From Staphylococcus pasteuri (lineage in GTDB: Bacteria; Bacillota; Bacilli; Staphylococcales; Staphylococcaceae), in NCBI RefSeq assembly GCF_003970495.1, contig NZ_RXWW01000014.1, forward strand, positions 1-34,851: a stretch of 34,851 bases of DNA. Direction: 5' to 3'. The notes under the pieces are model-generated. The model did no database searches. It saw only the letters and a program-made list of their open reading frames with translations, and had not been told where the DNA came from. Every line of letters begins with the position of its first letter. Position 1 is the stretch's first letter. Made by a program: the position numbers and the translations under genes. This document shows positions 1 to 7,475 of the stretch, piece by piece.

Positions 1-295
1 TTTTAGTTGAAGTTCGTTTTATAAAGATAAAAGTAATACCTAATATTAAAAGCACTACCAAACCTAGGATGGGTGTATGCTTTCTGTTTTGACCAGTTTC
101 TGGCAATAATTTCATATGTTGCTCGTGTCTTTCTTTTGTAGTCTTAAGTGTATATGTATTATCTTTCTGATGTGAAATGTGGTTTTTATGTGGATTTTCG
201 TTTGTAGAAGCTAAAACATTTTGGTTGAAATTAAGTAATAAAGCTATAGTAATAACAATAGCACTGATAAAATATTTGATAGATTGATGAAACAA
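1..295 (-). CDS. very small LPETG cell-wall-anchored protein (3' end outside window)
   Basis: The reading frame starts at TTG (295-293), six bases after a strong AAGGGGAGA ribosome binding site, and runs open to the window edge (98 codons seen). Residues about 6-29 are a hydrophobic signal peptide ending in VLAS. Only about 34 hydrophilic residues follow (rich in H, K, N, T, E). Then come LPETG (residues 64-68), a hydrophobic stretch (about 75-92) and a basic tail (KRTSTK), which is a complete sortase A sorting signal. The expected product is a surface protein covalently linked to peptidoglycan, but its exposed part is much shorter than in known staphylococcal Sas/Ses proteins. It may be a real mini-protein or the remnant of a larger adhesin after internal deletion. 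I do not recognise a named family. The gene is divergent from msrA. Confidence 0.75.
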   Translation of the reverse strand, partial: MFHQSIKYFISAIVITIALLLNFNQNVLASTNENPHKNHISHQKDNTYTLKTTKERHEQHMKLLPETGQNRKHTPILGLVVLLILGITFIFIKRTSTK

Positions 296-367
296 ATAGA
301 TCTCCCCTTGAGTAAATGGTAAATGAATAAAGCTGTTTAATATCTAAATTAAAGATATCATTTAAAC

Positions 368-396
368 TTTTAAAAGACCTATGTATGAGGTGTCAA
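368..396 (-). promoter_or_regulatory. possible promoter of the small LPETG gene
   Basis: Read on the minus strand there is a perfect -35 hexamer TTGACA (396-391), a 17-base spacer and a weak -10 TTAAAA (373-368), about 70 bases before the TTG start. The -35 match is good and the -10 is poor. Confidence 0.35.
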
Positions 397-467
397 TTGA
401 ATAACAGTTTTGTCACTTTGCATTAGTTGTTTATAAATATTTTGTTATAGAGAGAACTAATAAGTAC

Positions 468-495
468 TTTTGATTTTAATTTATTTTTGTATAAT
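468..495 (+). promoter_or_regulatory. possible msrA promoter
   Basis: A consensus -10 TATAAT lies at 490-495, with a weak -35 (TTTTGA, 468-473) 16 bases upstream. It lies 21 bases before the msrA start, so the leader would be very short and would include the AAAGAGGTG ribosome binding site at 502-510. Confidence 0.4.
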
Positions 496-516
496 TCAAC
501 TAAAGAGGTGAATATT

Positions 517-993
517 ATGGAAACAGTATATGTGGCTGGTGGATGTCTATGGGGAGTGCAAGCATTTTTTAAAACAATACCAGGCATTATTTCAACAGAA
601 GCTGGAAGAGCCAATGGAAAGACTCAAACATTAGATGGGAATTATGATGGATATGCAGAATGCGTAAAATTAACTTATGATCCTGAAGTGTTATCAATAT
701 ATAAAATTATGGAGTATTTATTTGAAGTCATTGATCCATATAGTGTAAATAAACAAGGGCATGATGTAGGTGAAAAATATAGAACAGGTTTTTATAGTAA
801 GGATGATCAACATTTGCAAGAAGCGAAAGACTTTATTAATCAAAGAGAAGATTGTTTTAAAATAAAGGTGGAAGTCTTACCTCTGTCTAATTATGTAAAA
901 AGTGCGTCAGAACATCAAGATAGATTAGAACATTATCCTGAAGATCATCATATGTGTCATATTCCATTACATTTGTTAAATAAATATAAATAA
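517..993 (+). CDS. msrA: peptide methionine sulfoxide reductase MsrA (divergent copy)
   Basis: MsrA enzymes reduce methionine-S-sulfoxide in proteins in the cytoplasm, using a catalytic cysteine recharged by thioredoxin. The ATG at 517 follows AAAGAGGTG (502-510) and gives 158 residues, the size of a single-domain MsrA. The catalytic cysteine is Cys10 in GGCLWG. The family motif is usually GCFWG, so the pocket phenylalanine is leucine here. Other MsrA features are present: YAE near residue 47, YDP, HDVGEKYRTGFY, and EHQD in place of the usual YHQD. Three more cysteines (Cys49, one in REDCF, one in HMCHI) could serve as resolving residues. It is probably one of several msrA paralogues in this genome. 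It is transcribed alone and ends at a strong shared terminator. Confidence 0.88.
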   Translation: METVYVAGGCLWGVQAFFKTIPGIISTEAGRANGKTQTLDGNYDGYAECVKLTYDPEVLSIYKIMEYLFEVIDPYSVNKQGHDVGEKYRTGFYSKDDQHLQEAKDFINQREDCFKIKVEVLPLSNYVKSASEHQDRLEHYPEDHHMCHIPLHLLNKYK

Positions 994-1026
994 AATAGAC
1001 CACAAGGATGTGGTCTATTTTATGGT
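992..1026. terminator. bidirectional terminator between msrA and the DoxX-like gene
   Basis: A perfect 13-base inverted repeat (992-1004 with 1009-1021, loop AGGA) is flanked by A and T runs. It sits between convergent genes and overlaps the msrA stop codon. Confidence 0.9.
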
Positions 1027-1031
1027 CAAAA

Positions 1032-1391
1032 TTATTTGCGTTTACCATCAAATGTATCTAGTAAACTTAATGTTGCTAATCCTAGTAAGTCTAATGCGTG
1101 TTGTGCACCTTTTTTACCATGGCCAGCTTCAAAGTGTTTATAAGTTGCTACACCTAATACTGAAATAGTAGCTAATGAACCTAAACGAGAAGCTGTTTTA
1201 CTTAAGAAACTAACTGCGAATAAACCTGCAGCTGCAGCTTCAACACCACCAGCTAATTTAACAGATTGTTCTGGTAATCCGAATACATTTGTGAATGTAT
1301 CAATCATACCTTGATCACCTTGTAATTTTGGTTTTGATGCATCGTATAATTCTTTAGCAAGTTTTAAATTTGTAGCATAACGTAATATCAT
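1032..1391 (-). CDS. small DoxX-like membrane protein
   Basis: The 119-residue protein starts at ATG 1391 after AGGAGG. It has a hydrophilic N-terminal third with LAKELYDASKPK, then alanine- and leucine-rich segments (about residues 44-62, 68-83 and 98-112) compatible with three or four membrane passes, as in DoxX-like proteins. A GHGKKGAQHALD segment precedes the last helix. DoxX relatives are linked to redox and thiol-stress functions in some bacteria, but the role here is unknown. It lies 14 bases after the luciferase-like gene, and its ribosome binding site falls just past that gene's stop codon, so the two are very probably co-transcribed. Confidence 0.65.
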   Translation of the reverse strand: MILRYATNLKLAKELYDASKPKLQGDQGMIDTFTNVFGLPEQSVKLAGGVEAAAAGLFAVSFLSKTASRLGSLATISVLGVATYKHFEAGHGKKGAQHALDLLGLATLSLLDTFDGKRK

Positions 1392-1405
1392 AATAATATT
1401 TCCTC

Positions 1406-2458
1406 CTATTTATCTTTAAAATATTTATCTACTATAGGTTTAACCTTTTCCCCAAAAAGACGAATTGAATGCATTGTTTTTTCATGAGGCATTGATCCTA
1501 CTGGTGTATGAATCATAAAACGATTAAGACCTAGAGTTTCTATAGTTTCAATTATCTTTTGTGCGACAGTCTCTGGACTTCCTAAGTATATCGCACCATT
1601 GCTTCCAATTTCTCTTTCAAAGGCTTGTTCATCAAAAGTTGGCCAACCGCGTTCTCTACCAAGTATATCTTGATGTGCTTTTAATGATGGGAAGAACTCA
1701 CGTTTAGCTTGTTCATCTGTATCAGCAATATAGCCCCAAGAATGGACTGAAATCGGTAGTTCAGAAGGATTGTGACCATATGACTCAGCAACAGATTTAT
1801 AAATCTCGATGTTGCGAGTAAAACGTTTAGGATTACCACCAATAATAGCATAGGTAATTGGTAAACCTAATGCACCAGCTCTTAAAGAAGATTCAGGTGT
1901 TCCTCCTGTAGCAATTGAAATAGGTAATTGTCCATGTTCTATTCTAGGATATATACCTGTCTTATCAATGCTAGGTCGTAATTTACCTTCCCAATCTATC
2001 ATTTCATGATTGTTGATTTTTAGCAACATTTGAAGCTTTTCATTAAATAAATCCTCATAGTCATTTAAATTGTAACCAAATAAAGGAAATGACTCGATAA
2101 ATGAACCTCTACCAATCATTACTTCAGCTCTACCATTAGATACGGCGTCTAATGTTGAAAAACGTTCGTATACTCTGACTGGATCATCAGACGATAATAC
2201 GGTAACGGCAGAAGAAAGTTTAATGTGAGATGTTTTTGCAGCAGCTGCAGCTAATACTGTAACAGGATCGGATACTGCATAATCCTTTCTATGATGTTCT
2301 CCAAGACCACACACATCTAATCCTAATTGATCAGCAAGCTGAATCTCTTCAACGATATTTCTAATTCTTTCCGCGTTTGAGATAGGTAATTCTGAACCTT
2401 CTGGCATGTGAATAACAGTGTTATCAGCAAAAGATGTTAAACCTAATTCTACTTTCAT
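1406..2458 (-). CDS. luciferase-like flavin-dependent monooxygenase (LLM class)
   Basis: The 350-residue protein has the bacterial luciferase-like TIM barrel. Visible family blocks are LGLTSFADN at the N terminus, GLDVCGLGEHHRKDYAVSDP, LSSAVTVLSSDDPVRVYERF, GRAEVMIGRGSF and the C-terminal YLGSPETVAQKI. Such enzymes use reduced flavin (FMNH2) and oxygen to oxidise an organic substrate, which cannot be told from sequence. The ATG at 2458 is chosen because GGAGGTGA lies just upstream; an ATG 15 bases earlier would place that ribosome binding site inside the gene. It is first in a two-gene operon with the DoxX-like gene. The flavin reductase at 4046 could in principle supply reduced flavin (inference). 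Confidence 0.88.
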   Translation of the reverse strand: MKVELGLTSFADNTVIHMPEGSELPISNAERIRNIVEEIQLADQLGLDVCGLGEHHRKDYAVSDPVTVLAAAAAKTSHIKLSSAVTVLSSDDPVRVYERFSTLDAVSNGRAEVMIGRGSFIESFPLFGYNLNDYEDLFNEKLQMLLKINNHEMIDWEGKLRPSIDKTGIYPRIEHGQLPISIATGGTPESSLRAGALGLPITYAIIGGNPKRFTRNIEIYKSVAESYGHNPSELPISVHSWGYIADTDEQAKREFFPSLKAHQDILGRERGWPTFDEQAFEREIGSNGAIYLGSPETVAQKIIETIETLGLNRFMIHTPVGSMPHEKTMHSIRLFGEKVKPIVDKYFKDK

Positions 2459-2493
2459 ATGGGTCACCTCCATTTAATATATTTTTTATACTG

Positions 2494-2508
2494 GATATAT
2501 TATATATC
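2494..2508. promoter_or_regulatory. palindrome in the luciferase-like gene promoter
   Basis: GATATATTATATATC is a perfect 15-base palindrome (7-base arms around one T), 36 bases upstream of the luciferase-like start. It could be a repressor site, though AT-rich palindromes also arise by chance. Confidence 0.35.
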
Positions 2509-2562
2509 TTGGGGTGATGAAAGTCAATACGAATTGCTTGTAGGTTATAAAAGGGATAGATG

Positions 2563-2628
2563 AGCAAATTACAGCGTATATCAACGTGGTATTTAATTTG
2601 CTATAAATTTTAAATTTTTTGCAAATTA
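2563..2628. promoter_or_regulatory. three GCAAATTA copies in a divergent promoter region
   Basis: GCAAATTA occurs at 2564-2571 and 2621-2628, and in inverted form at 2594-2601. The first and inverted copies form 9-base arms (AGCAAATTA at 2563, TAATTTGCT at 2594). The cluster lies between the luciferase-like operon and the MFS gene, so it may be an operator array. The arms could also fold as a hairpin with a 22-base loop. Confidence 0.35.
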
Positions 2629-2707
2629 AATAGGTTCTTTAGTTTTATGAGTTAAAGTGTAATAATAGGTAACGTTAATAAAAAATAGGAAGGGAGTATA
2701 AAGATAA

Positions 2708-3883
2708 ATGGAAGAACAACGTCATTATAATCTTATAACTACAATTCTCTTTTTCTCAGGAATTATCGTTATGGGAAGTTTATATACTGCACTTCCGCTT
2801 ACTGCAGCATTTGCACATTCATTTCATATTCCACAATCTGTTGCTACTTTAAATGGTGTTATTTTCTCTATTATGTATTCAATTAGCTGTCTATTTTATG
2901 GAACCATTTCTGATAAATACGGGAGAATTAAAACAATATTAATAGGATTAAGTGGTTTGACATTGATTTGCTTTATTATTGGCTTTGTAAATTCATTTAC
3001 ATTATTACTTGTTATGCGTGCATTACAAGGAATATTTGCCGCTGCATTTTCTCCAGTAGCCATTACTTATACCACAGAAACTTACCCTGCTAAAAAGAGA
3101 GTTACAGCAATTAGCTTTATTAGTACAAGTTTTATGTTATCTGGTGTGTTAGGACAAAATTTAAGTGAAATGATAGTTCATCATTTAAATTGGCATTGGG
3201 TGTATTTTACTTTAACAGTATTATATTTATTATTGGTATTTGTTATTTATCAATTTGTACCTGAAAGTCCTCGTAGAAATACTGATGTTAAATTACTTAA
3301 ATTTTTTAATAACTTTAAAGACTTTCGAGATAATTTAAAAGTTATTTACTGTTTATTCATTTCATTTACTTTATTGATTATGTTTATTAGTATGTACGCT
3401 ATTTTAAATTTATATATACTATCTGATAAATTGAATGGTGACATTTCAACAGCATCATTAGTAAAACTATTTGGTGTTATTGGTATGTTGCTATCATTAT
3501 TAGCTGGACGTTTGAGCGGTCGTATAGGTATCAAACGATTGATCTCATTAGCTTTATTAACAAGTACAATTTCACTTTTAGTTATGGGAATGACTACTAA
3601 CATTATTTGCATAACTATTTTTAGCGTTACGTTTGTAGCTGGTATTGCCTTTGCAATCCCTTCAGTCATTTCAAAAGTAGGAATTACAGTTAATCGTAAT
3701 CAAGGATTCTTTTTATCTGTAAATACAGTGATATTATTTATGGGAACAGCCATTGCTCCAATAATAATGATTTATATTGGTGAGATGTCTAGTTACTTTA
3801 TGATGTTTGCTTCAATCGCTTGTATAGGTCTTGTTGCATTTATCGTATCGTTATTTATGCCTAGTGATGCTAACGCTTATTAA
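2708..3883 (+). CDS. MFS drug/metabolite exporter (DHA1-like)
   Basis: The 391-residue protein has 12 hydrophobic segments, the usual length for a 12-helix major facilitator. The loop after helix 2 carries GTISDKYGRIKT, the MFS motif A form of GxxxDxxGRR. RALQGIFAAAFSPVAITYTTE in helix 4 and its following segment fits proton-coupled exporters. A second-half copy of motif A is seen as LAGRLSGRIGIKR. The start is ATG 2708 after AAGGGAG. Substrate is unknown. The gene has its own terminator, and the upstream region carries the GCAAATTA cluster. The likely role is proton-driven efflux or metabolite export at the cell membrane. Confidence 0.85.
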   Translation: MEEQRHYNLITTILFFSGIIVMGSLYTALPLTAAFAHSFHIPQSVATLNGVIFSIMYSISCLFYGTISDKYGRIKTILIGLSGLTLICFIIGFVNSFTLLLVMRALQGIFAAAFSPVAITYTTETYPAKKRVTAISFISTSFMLSGVLGQNLSEMIVHHLNWHWVYFTLTVLYLLLVFVIYQFVPESPRRNTDVKLLKFFNNFKDFRDNLKVIYCLFISFTLLIMFISMYAILNLYILSDKLNGDISTASLVKLFGVIGMLLSLLAGRLSGRIGIKRLISLALLTSTISLLVMGMTTNIICITIFSVTFVAGIAFAIPSVISKVGITVNRNQGFFLSVNTVILFMGTAIAPIIMIYIGEMSSYFMMFASIACIGLVAFIVSLFMPSDANAY

Positions 3884-3931
3884 ACAAAAGTTAAGCGAAT
3901 ATAGTTAGTTTAATAGTTATTAATTATTTTT

Positions 3932-3976
3932 AAACGATTTATTTATAGCATGTGACTATAAGTAAATCGTTTTTTA
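3932..3976 (+). terminator. terminator of the MFS gene
   Basis: AAACGATTTA (3932-3941) pairs with TAAATCGTTT (3963-3972), with an inner TTATAG/CTATAA stem, followed by a T run. Confidence 0.85.
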
Positions 3977-4045
3977 GTATTAGAATTATCAATAAAGTTA
4001 TTGTATGATTGAAGAAATATAAATATTTAATAGGGGTGAGGAACA

Positions 4046-4732
4046 ATGAATTATTCACCAAAGCAAGGCACTAAATCTCATGGATTACCACATGATCCAT
4101 TTAAAAGTAGTACAGTACCAAGACCTATAGGATGGATATCAACTGTTTCTAAGGATGGTAAAGATAATTTAGCACCTTATAGTCAATATCAGAATCTAAC
4201 ATGGGACCCGCCAATGGTTATGTTTGCCGCTAATCAATCTGTTTTAGGAGACCACGAACGTAAAGATACAGTGAAAAATGCAGAAGAAACAGGTTGGTTT
4301 GTTTGGAATATGGCGACTTATGATTTAAGAGAAGCTGTTAATTTATCATCCAAAGCATTAGCACCCGAAGAAGATGAATTTGAATATGCTGGTGTGACTA
4401 AAGAAGAATGTATTGAAGCACCTGGATATAGAGTTAAGGAATCTCCTGTTCATTTTGAATGTGAATATGTTCAAACTATTCGTATACCAACTGGTGACCC
4501 GGTATCTACAGTGGATATTGTAATTGGTCGTGTTGCTCAAGTTCATATCGATGATAAAGTGATTACTGAAGATGGAAAGCTAGATATACCTTCAATTCGT
4601 CCAATTGCACGTTTAGGATATTATGATTACACTGTTGTAGATAAAGTGTTTGAGATGAAAGCACCACATGCATCTAAAGAAGAATTAGCAGGACTAGAAG
4701 GAAGAAATTTCGATAATAAAAATGAAGATTAA
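4046..4732 (+). CDS. flavin reductase family protein (FMN-binding split barrel)
   Basis: The 228-residue protein belongs to the flavin-reductase-like, DIM6/NTAB type. The FMN-binding region is visible as VPRPIGWISTVSKDGKDNLAPYSQYQNL, followed by DPPMVMFA and the central GWFVWNMATYDLREAVN. A later block, HFECEYVQTIRIPTGDP, ends the split barrel. Such proteins bind FMN and pass electrons from NAD(P)H to flavin or to an organic substrate in the cytoplasm. The partner is unknown. The start ATG follows GGGGTGAGG. The gene is monocistronic between two terminators. Confidence 0.85.
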   Translation: MNYSPKQGTKSHGLPHDPFKSSTVPRPIGWISTVSKDGKDNLAPYSQYQNLTWDPPMVMFAANQSVLGDHERKDTVKNAEETGWFVWNMATYDLREAVNLSSKALAPEEDEFEYAGVTKEECIEAPGYRVKESPVHFECEYVQTIRIPTGDPVSTVDIVIGRVAQVHIDDKVITEDGKLDIPSIRPIARLGYYDYTVVDKVFEMKAPHASKEELAGLEGRNFDNKNED

Positions 4733-4740
4733 TATAAACA

Positions 4741-4780
4741 AAGAAAGCTCCTCAATTCACTTTGAGGAGCTTTCTTTTAT
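4741..4780. terminator. bidirectional terminator between flavin reductase and MFS genes
   Basis: A 15-base perfect stem (4741-4755 with 4762-4776) containing GCTCCTC/GAGGAGC, with A/T runs on both sides, lies between convergent genes. Confidence 0.92.
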
Positions 4781-4782
4781 AT

Positions 4783-5976
4783 CTATAGTAAATCTTTATT
4801 TGCTTTTTGTAGTTTAGTATATTCATCGTCGATATTAACTTTCGGAGGTTTAACTTCGACTTTTGGATAGATTAAGACTGGTGTTAAACCAATAATGCCA
4901 TATATTACAAAGGTGAATGTATAACCTAATTGTTCTACAATTGGGCCTGCTAAAACAGAACCAATGACTTGTCCTACTGCTAACATTAAAAATGGAATTC
5001 CTATACCAAGAGAAGCGTTTTTAACGAATAATTTAACTCCCCAAACAAGCAATACACCTGTAATAAATATATAACTTGCTCCAAAAAGTAAAGAAGCTAG
5101 GAAAGGTACTATCCAAATAAAAGGTGTTAATGCCAGTAGAATAGATGCAGCTGCCATTAAAATGACACCTAAAAAATATGAGAACTTAAGTCCGTATTGA
5201 TCAATCATTCGACCGGAAATACTGCCTAATACACCAGCTACACCAATAAGTATCCAAAATATAGATAAAGCGATAGGCGAGTAGTGATCAGTATTTTGAA
5301 CATATGATTTTGAAAAGGTCCAATATGGTGCAGTTGAAATACCTAATATTGTAGATGCAAAGATAATTCTTTTACTGGCACTTATATCTAGAATATTAAG
5401 AGAACCTGGATTTATGTTTATATTGTGTTTTAAAGACGGAATAATAAAGAAGTTCCATACGGTAATTAAAATGGCGATAATACCATAAATTAAATATACT
5501 GAACGCCAATCTATAAAAACTAACATAGCAGTTATTCCAGTAAACACTAAACCTATACTCGTACCTGAATTAATCCATGTGTTAGCTTTACCTTGTTGTT
5601 CCCATTTAATCCATAATGAAATAGCATAACCATAAGGTGGAGAGATAAGGCCCGAACTCGCTCCAGCAAATATAACACCTAAAGAAAGCGTCAATGCATT
5701 GGAGGCTATGCTAATGGTGATTAAACCTAAAATAACTAATAAGCTAGCTAACATAATCATATATTTAGGACCAGTTTTTGCAGTTCTTAACGTAGCATAG
5801 ATGATGGTAAAGCAATAAGATAAATAAAATAAAGATGATATAATTCCAGAACTTGAAGCGCTTAAATGTAAATCTTTAGAAATATCAGGGAGAAATAGGC
5901 CAAAGCTAAATCTACCTAAACCATAGATTGTAGCAATCATGGCAATACCTGGAAATACAAGTTTATAGAAATTCAT
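4783..5976 (-). CDS. MFS transporter (YbfB/YjiJ-like), TetR-controlled
   Basis: The 397-residue protein has 12 predicted membrane helices. The first helix carries YGLGRFSFGLFLPDI, the feature seen in YbfB/YjiJ-type MFS proteins. Later landmarks are helix 4-5 GASSGLISPPYGYAISLW and the mid-protein GSISGRMIDQYGLK (a motif A-like loop). The ATG at 5976 is preferred because AGGGAGTGATC precedes it; an upstream ATG at 6012 would lie inside the operator. The substrate is unknown. The gene follows a TetR gene on the same strand, but a hairpin separates them and a 16-base operator matching one before the TetR gene sits 25 bases before this start, so it is probably a repressed efflux gene. Confidence 0.85.
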   Translation of the reverse strand: MNFYKLVFPGIAMIATIYGLGRFSFGLFLPDISKDLHLSASSSGIISSLFYLSYCFTIIYATLRTAKTGPKYMIMLASLLVILGLITISIASNALTLSLGVIFAGASSGLISPPYGYAISLWIKWEQQGKANTWINSGTSIGLVFTGITAMLVFIDWRSVYLIYGIIAILITVWNFFIIPSLKHNININPGSLNILDISASKRIIFASTILGISTAPYWTFSKSYVQNTDHYSPIALSIFWILIGVAGVLGSISGRMIDQYGLKFSYFLGVILMAAASILLALTPFIWIVPFLASLLFGASYIFITGVLLVWGVKLFVKNASLGIGIPFLMLAVGQVIGSVLAGPIVEQLGYTFTFVIYGIIGLTPVLIYPKVEVKPPKVNIDDEYTKLQKANKDLL

Positions 5977-6000
5977 TATATGATCACTCCCTCTTTTATA

Positions 6001-6016
6001 TAGAACGTTCATTCTA
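6001..6016. promoter_or_regulatory. TetR operator before the MFS gene
   Basis: TAGAACGTTCATTCTA has TAGAA/TTCTA arms around six bases. It matches the site at 6641-6656 at 13 of 16 positions, with both arms and the inner TCA shared. It lies just upstream of the MFS ribosome binding site, where binding would block transcription. Confidence 0.75.
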
Positions 6017-6023
6017 CTTTAGG

Positions 6024-6058
6024 TTGAAATTAAAGAGATTGATGAATGCATCAATCTC
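6024..6058 (-). terminator. terminator of the TetR gene
   Basis: GAGATTGATG (6035-6044) pairs perfectly with CATCAATCTC (6049-6058), loop AATG. Read on the minus strand it follows the TetR stop and is followed by TTTAATTT. Confidence 0.7.
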
Positions 6059-6063
6059 AAATA

Positions 6064-6621
6064 TTAGTTGTATTTGGTTGCTTCATCTATAAATAGATGT
6101 GCAATATAACGTGCATGCTTTGTCGCTTCATCTACACCTAATAGTGTTGTCATAGAAGTTGTACCTTCCATAAGTAAAGTATATCTAATCGCTAAATCAC
6201 GACCATTTTTAAAGTTAGATCGAGTAGCTAAATTTTCAAGAAAGTTTAAAAGACGCTCTTTATGACCACGAGCGATAGATTCTATATTACTATCACTGTC
6301 ACTATAATCTTCGATAGCTCTCATAAACATATCTCCAGTATAAGAATAGTCTTCTAACCATTTACAATGTGCATCAACAGCTGAAATAAAAGGTTGATGA
6401 GGAGATTGATTAACACCATCTTCTAAATAATGCCAATAACGTGATTCACGTTGTTTAAGGACAGCTTCTACTAATTTTTCTTTTGAATCAAAATGATTAT
6501 AAAGTGTCATTGTGGCTACATTAGCTTCTTGAATAATTTGTTTGAGACCAACACCATGGAAACCGTGTTGATAAAATAATCGTTCAGCTACTTCTAATAA
6601 ATCTTGTTTCTTCTTGGACAT
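6064..6621 (-). CDS. TetR/AcrR family repressor of the adjacent MFS gene
   Basis: This is a TetR-family repressor of about 185 residues. The N-terminal helix-turn-helix is clear: LLEVAERLFYQHGFHGVGLKQI, then EANVATMTLYNHFDSKEKLVEAVL, the classic TetR_N pattern. The C-terminal two thirds is a ligand-binding helical domain with no assignable ligand. The ATG at 6621 is chosen with GAGTG about eight bases upstream; starts at 6627 (ATG) or 6630 (GTG) are also possible. The same inverted repeat lies before this gene and before the MFS gene, so autoregulation plus control of the exporter is likely. This local regulator-exporter pair resembles QacR- and LmrA-type modules. Confidence 0.88.
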   Translation of the reverse strand: MSKKKQDLLEVAERLFYQHGFHGVGLKQIIQEANVATMTLYNHFDSKEKLVEAVLKQRESRYWHYLEDGVNQSPHQPFISAVDAHCKWLEDYSYTGDMFMRAIEDYSDSDSNIESIARGHKERLLNFLENLATRSNFKNGRDLAIRYTLLMEGTTSMTTLLGVDEATKHARYIAHLFIDEATKYN

Positions 6622-6640
6622 CTTCATCACTCATTAAAAA

Positions 6641-6656
6641 TAGAATAGTCATTCTA
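6641..6656. promoter_or_regulatory. TetR operator before the tetR gene (autoregulation)
   Basis: TAGAATAGTCATTCTA has perfect 6-base arms (TAGAAT/ATTCTA) around AGTC and matches the MFS-side operator. On the minus strand a TTGACA hexamer lies 14 bases upstream (6676-6671), overlapping the stop of the preceding gene, and TAGAAT inside the operator could be the -10, though that spacing is short. Confidence 0.75.
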
Positions 6657-6672
6657 GTTAAAGTTAACACTG

Positions 6673-7263
6673 TCAATTTTGGTTGTCAAATTGTGTTTGT
6701 CTGCTATAACAAGAGGGGATATTGATATCCAAACTATCATATAAAGCTTCTAAAATTTCATCAGCTGAATAACTATAATCATTTTTAACCCACCGACGAA
6801 TAATTTCTATTAAACCACTACTATAAAAATCAGCAATTAATTGTGGGAATTTACTATTATTAATTTTATTAGAAAGAGGGTCATTATTGTTTTGTGCTTC
6901 TTCAATCATTTTTTCACTACCATATCGAGTGAATAGACGAAATACATCTTCTTGTCTTGAAGCTACTAATAAATTTTTAAAAACGCGTTTGTTACTATCA
7001 ATAAAATGGATAAACAGTTCGAACGCATCTGTTGAAGCATTATGGCCATCATACTTCACTACTTCTTCTTCCATTAAGAATTCTGTAAGTGGTAGAAGTA
7101 GATCATATTTATCTTGAAAATATCGATAAAATGTACTTCTGTTAATTTCGGCTGCTTCACAAATCTTTTGTACAGTAATTTCATCAAAATGATTATGGTG
7201 TAACAATTCAAAGGCAGTTTGATTAATATGTTTAATCATACGTTTTTGTGTTGATGTTGGCAT
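6673..7263 (-). CDS. TetR/AcrR family regulator
   Basis: The 196-residue protein has an N-terminal TetR helix-turn-helix: FDEITVQKICEAAEINRSTFYRYFQDKYDLLLPL (about residues 25-60). The C-terminal half looks like the TetR_C domain of regulators with a YfiR/DhaS-like layout. The start is ATG 7263 after GAGGAG. The gene lies upstream of the first TetR gene on the same strand, and downstream of the MmpL/binding-protein operon, from which a terminator at 7401-7436 separates it. Its target is not evident: no inverted repeat is clearly shared between its promoter and the MmpL promoter. A role like FarR, the TetR regulator of FarE in S. aureus, is possible but not shown. Confidence 0.85.
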   Translation of the reverse strand: MPTSTQKRMIKHINQTAFELLHHNHFDEITVQKICEAAEINRSTFYRYFQDKYDLLLPLTEFLMEEEVVKYDGHNASTDAFELFIHFIDSNKRVFKNLLVASRQEDVFRLFTRYGSEKMIEEAQNNNDPLSNKINNSKFPQLIADFYSSGLIEIIRRWVKNDYSYSADEILEALYDSLDINIPSCYSRQTQFDNQN

Positions 7264-7400
7264 AACTATGACTCCTCAAGTAATAATGTTAATTAATAAT
7301 AACAATGTTTATTTAGTAATGTATCACGAATAATTTTATCTTACCAAATATAAATGGTTTTTACATAAACTAAACAATTATCTTCAATTAAATACACAAA

Positions 7401-7436
7401 AAAGGACTTGAGAATGTCTTCATTCTCAAGTCCTTT
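7401..7436 (-). terminator. terminator of the MmpL/binding-protein operon
   Basis: A perfect 16-base stem (7401-7416 with 7421-7436, loop TCTT) is followed on the minus strand by a run of T. Confidence 0.93.
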
Positions 7437-7475
7437 ACATGATTGTTACTCGGAGTTATTAATTCGTAGCTAAGA

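Noticed and set aside
5977..6012. Upstream ATG start for the MFS gene at 6012
   Set aside because: It would place the operator at 6001-6016 across the start codon and has no ribosome binding site, whereas ATG 5976 has a good one.
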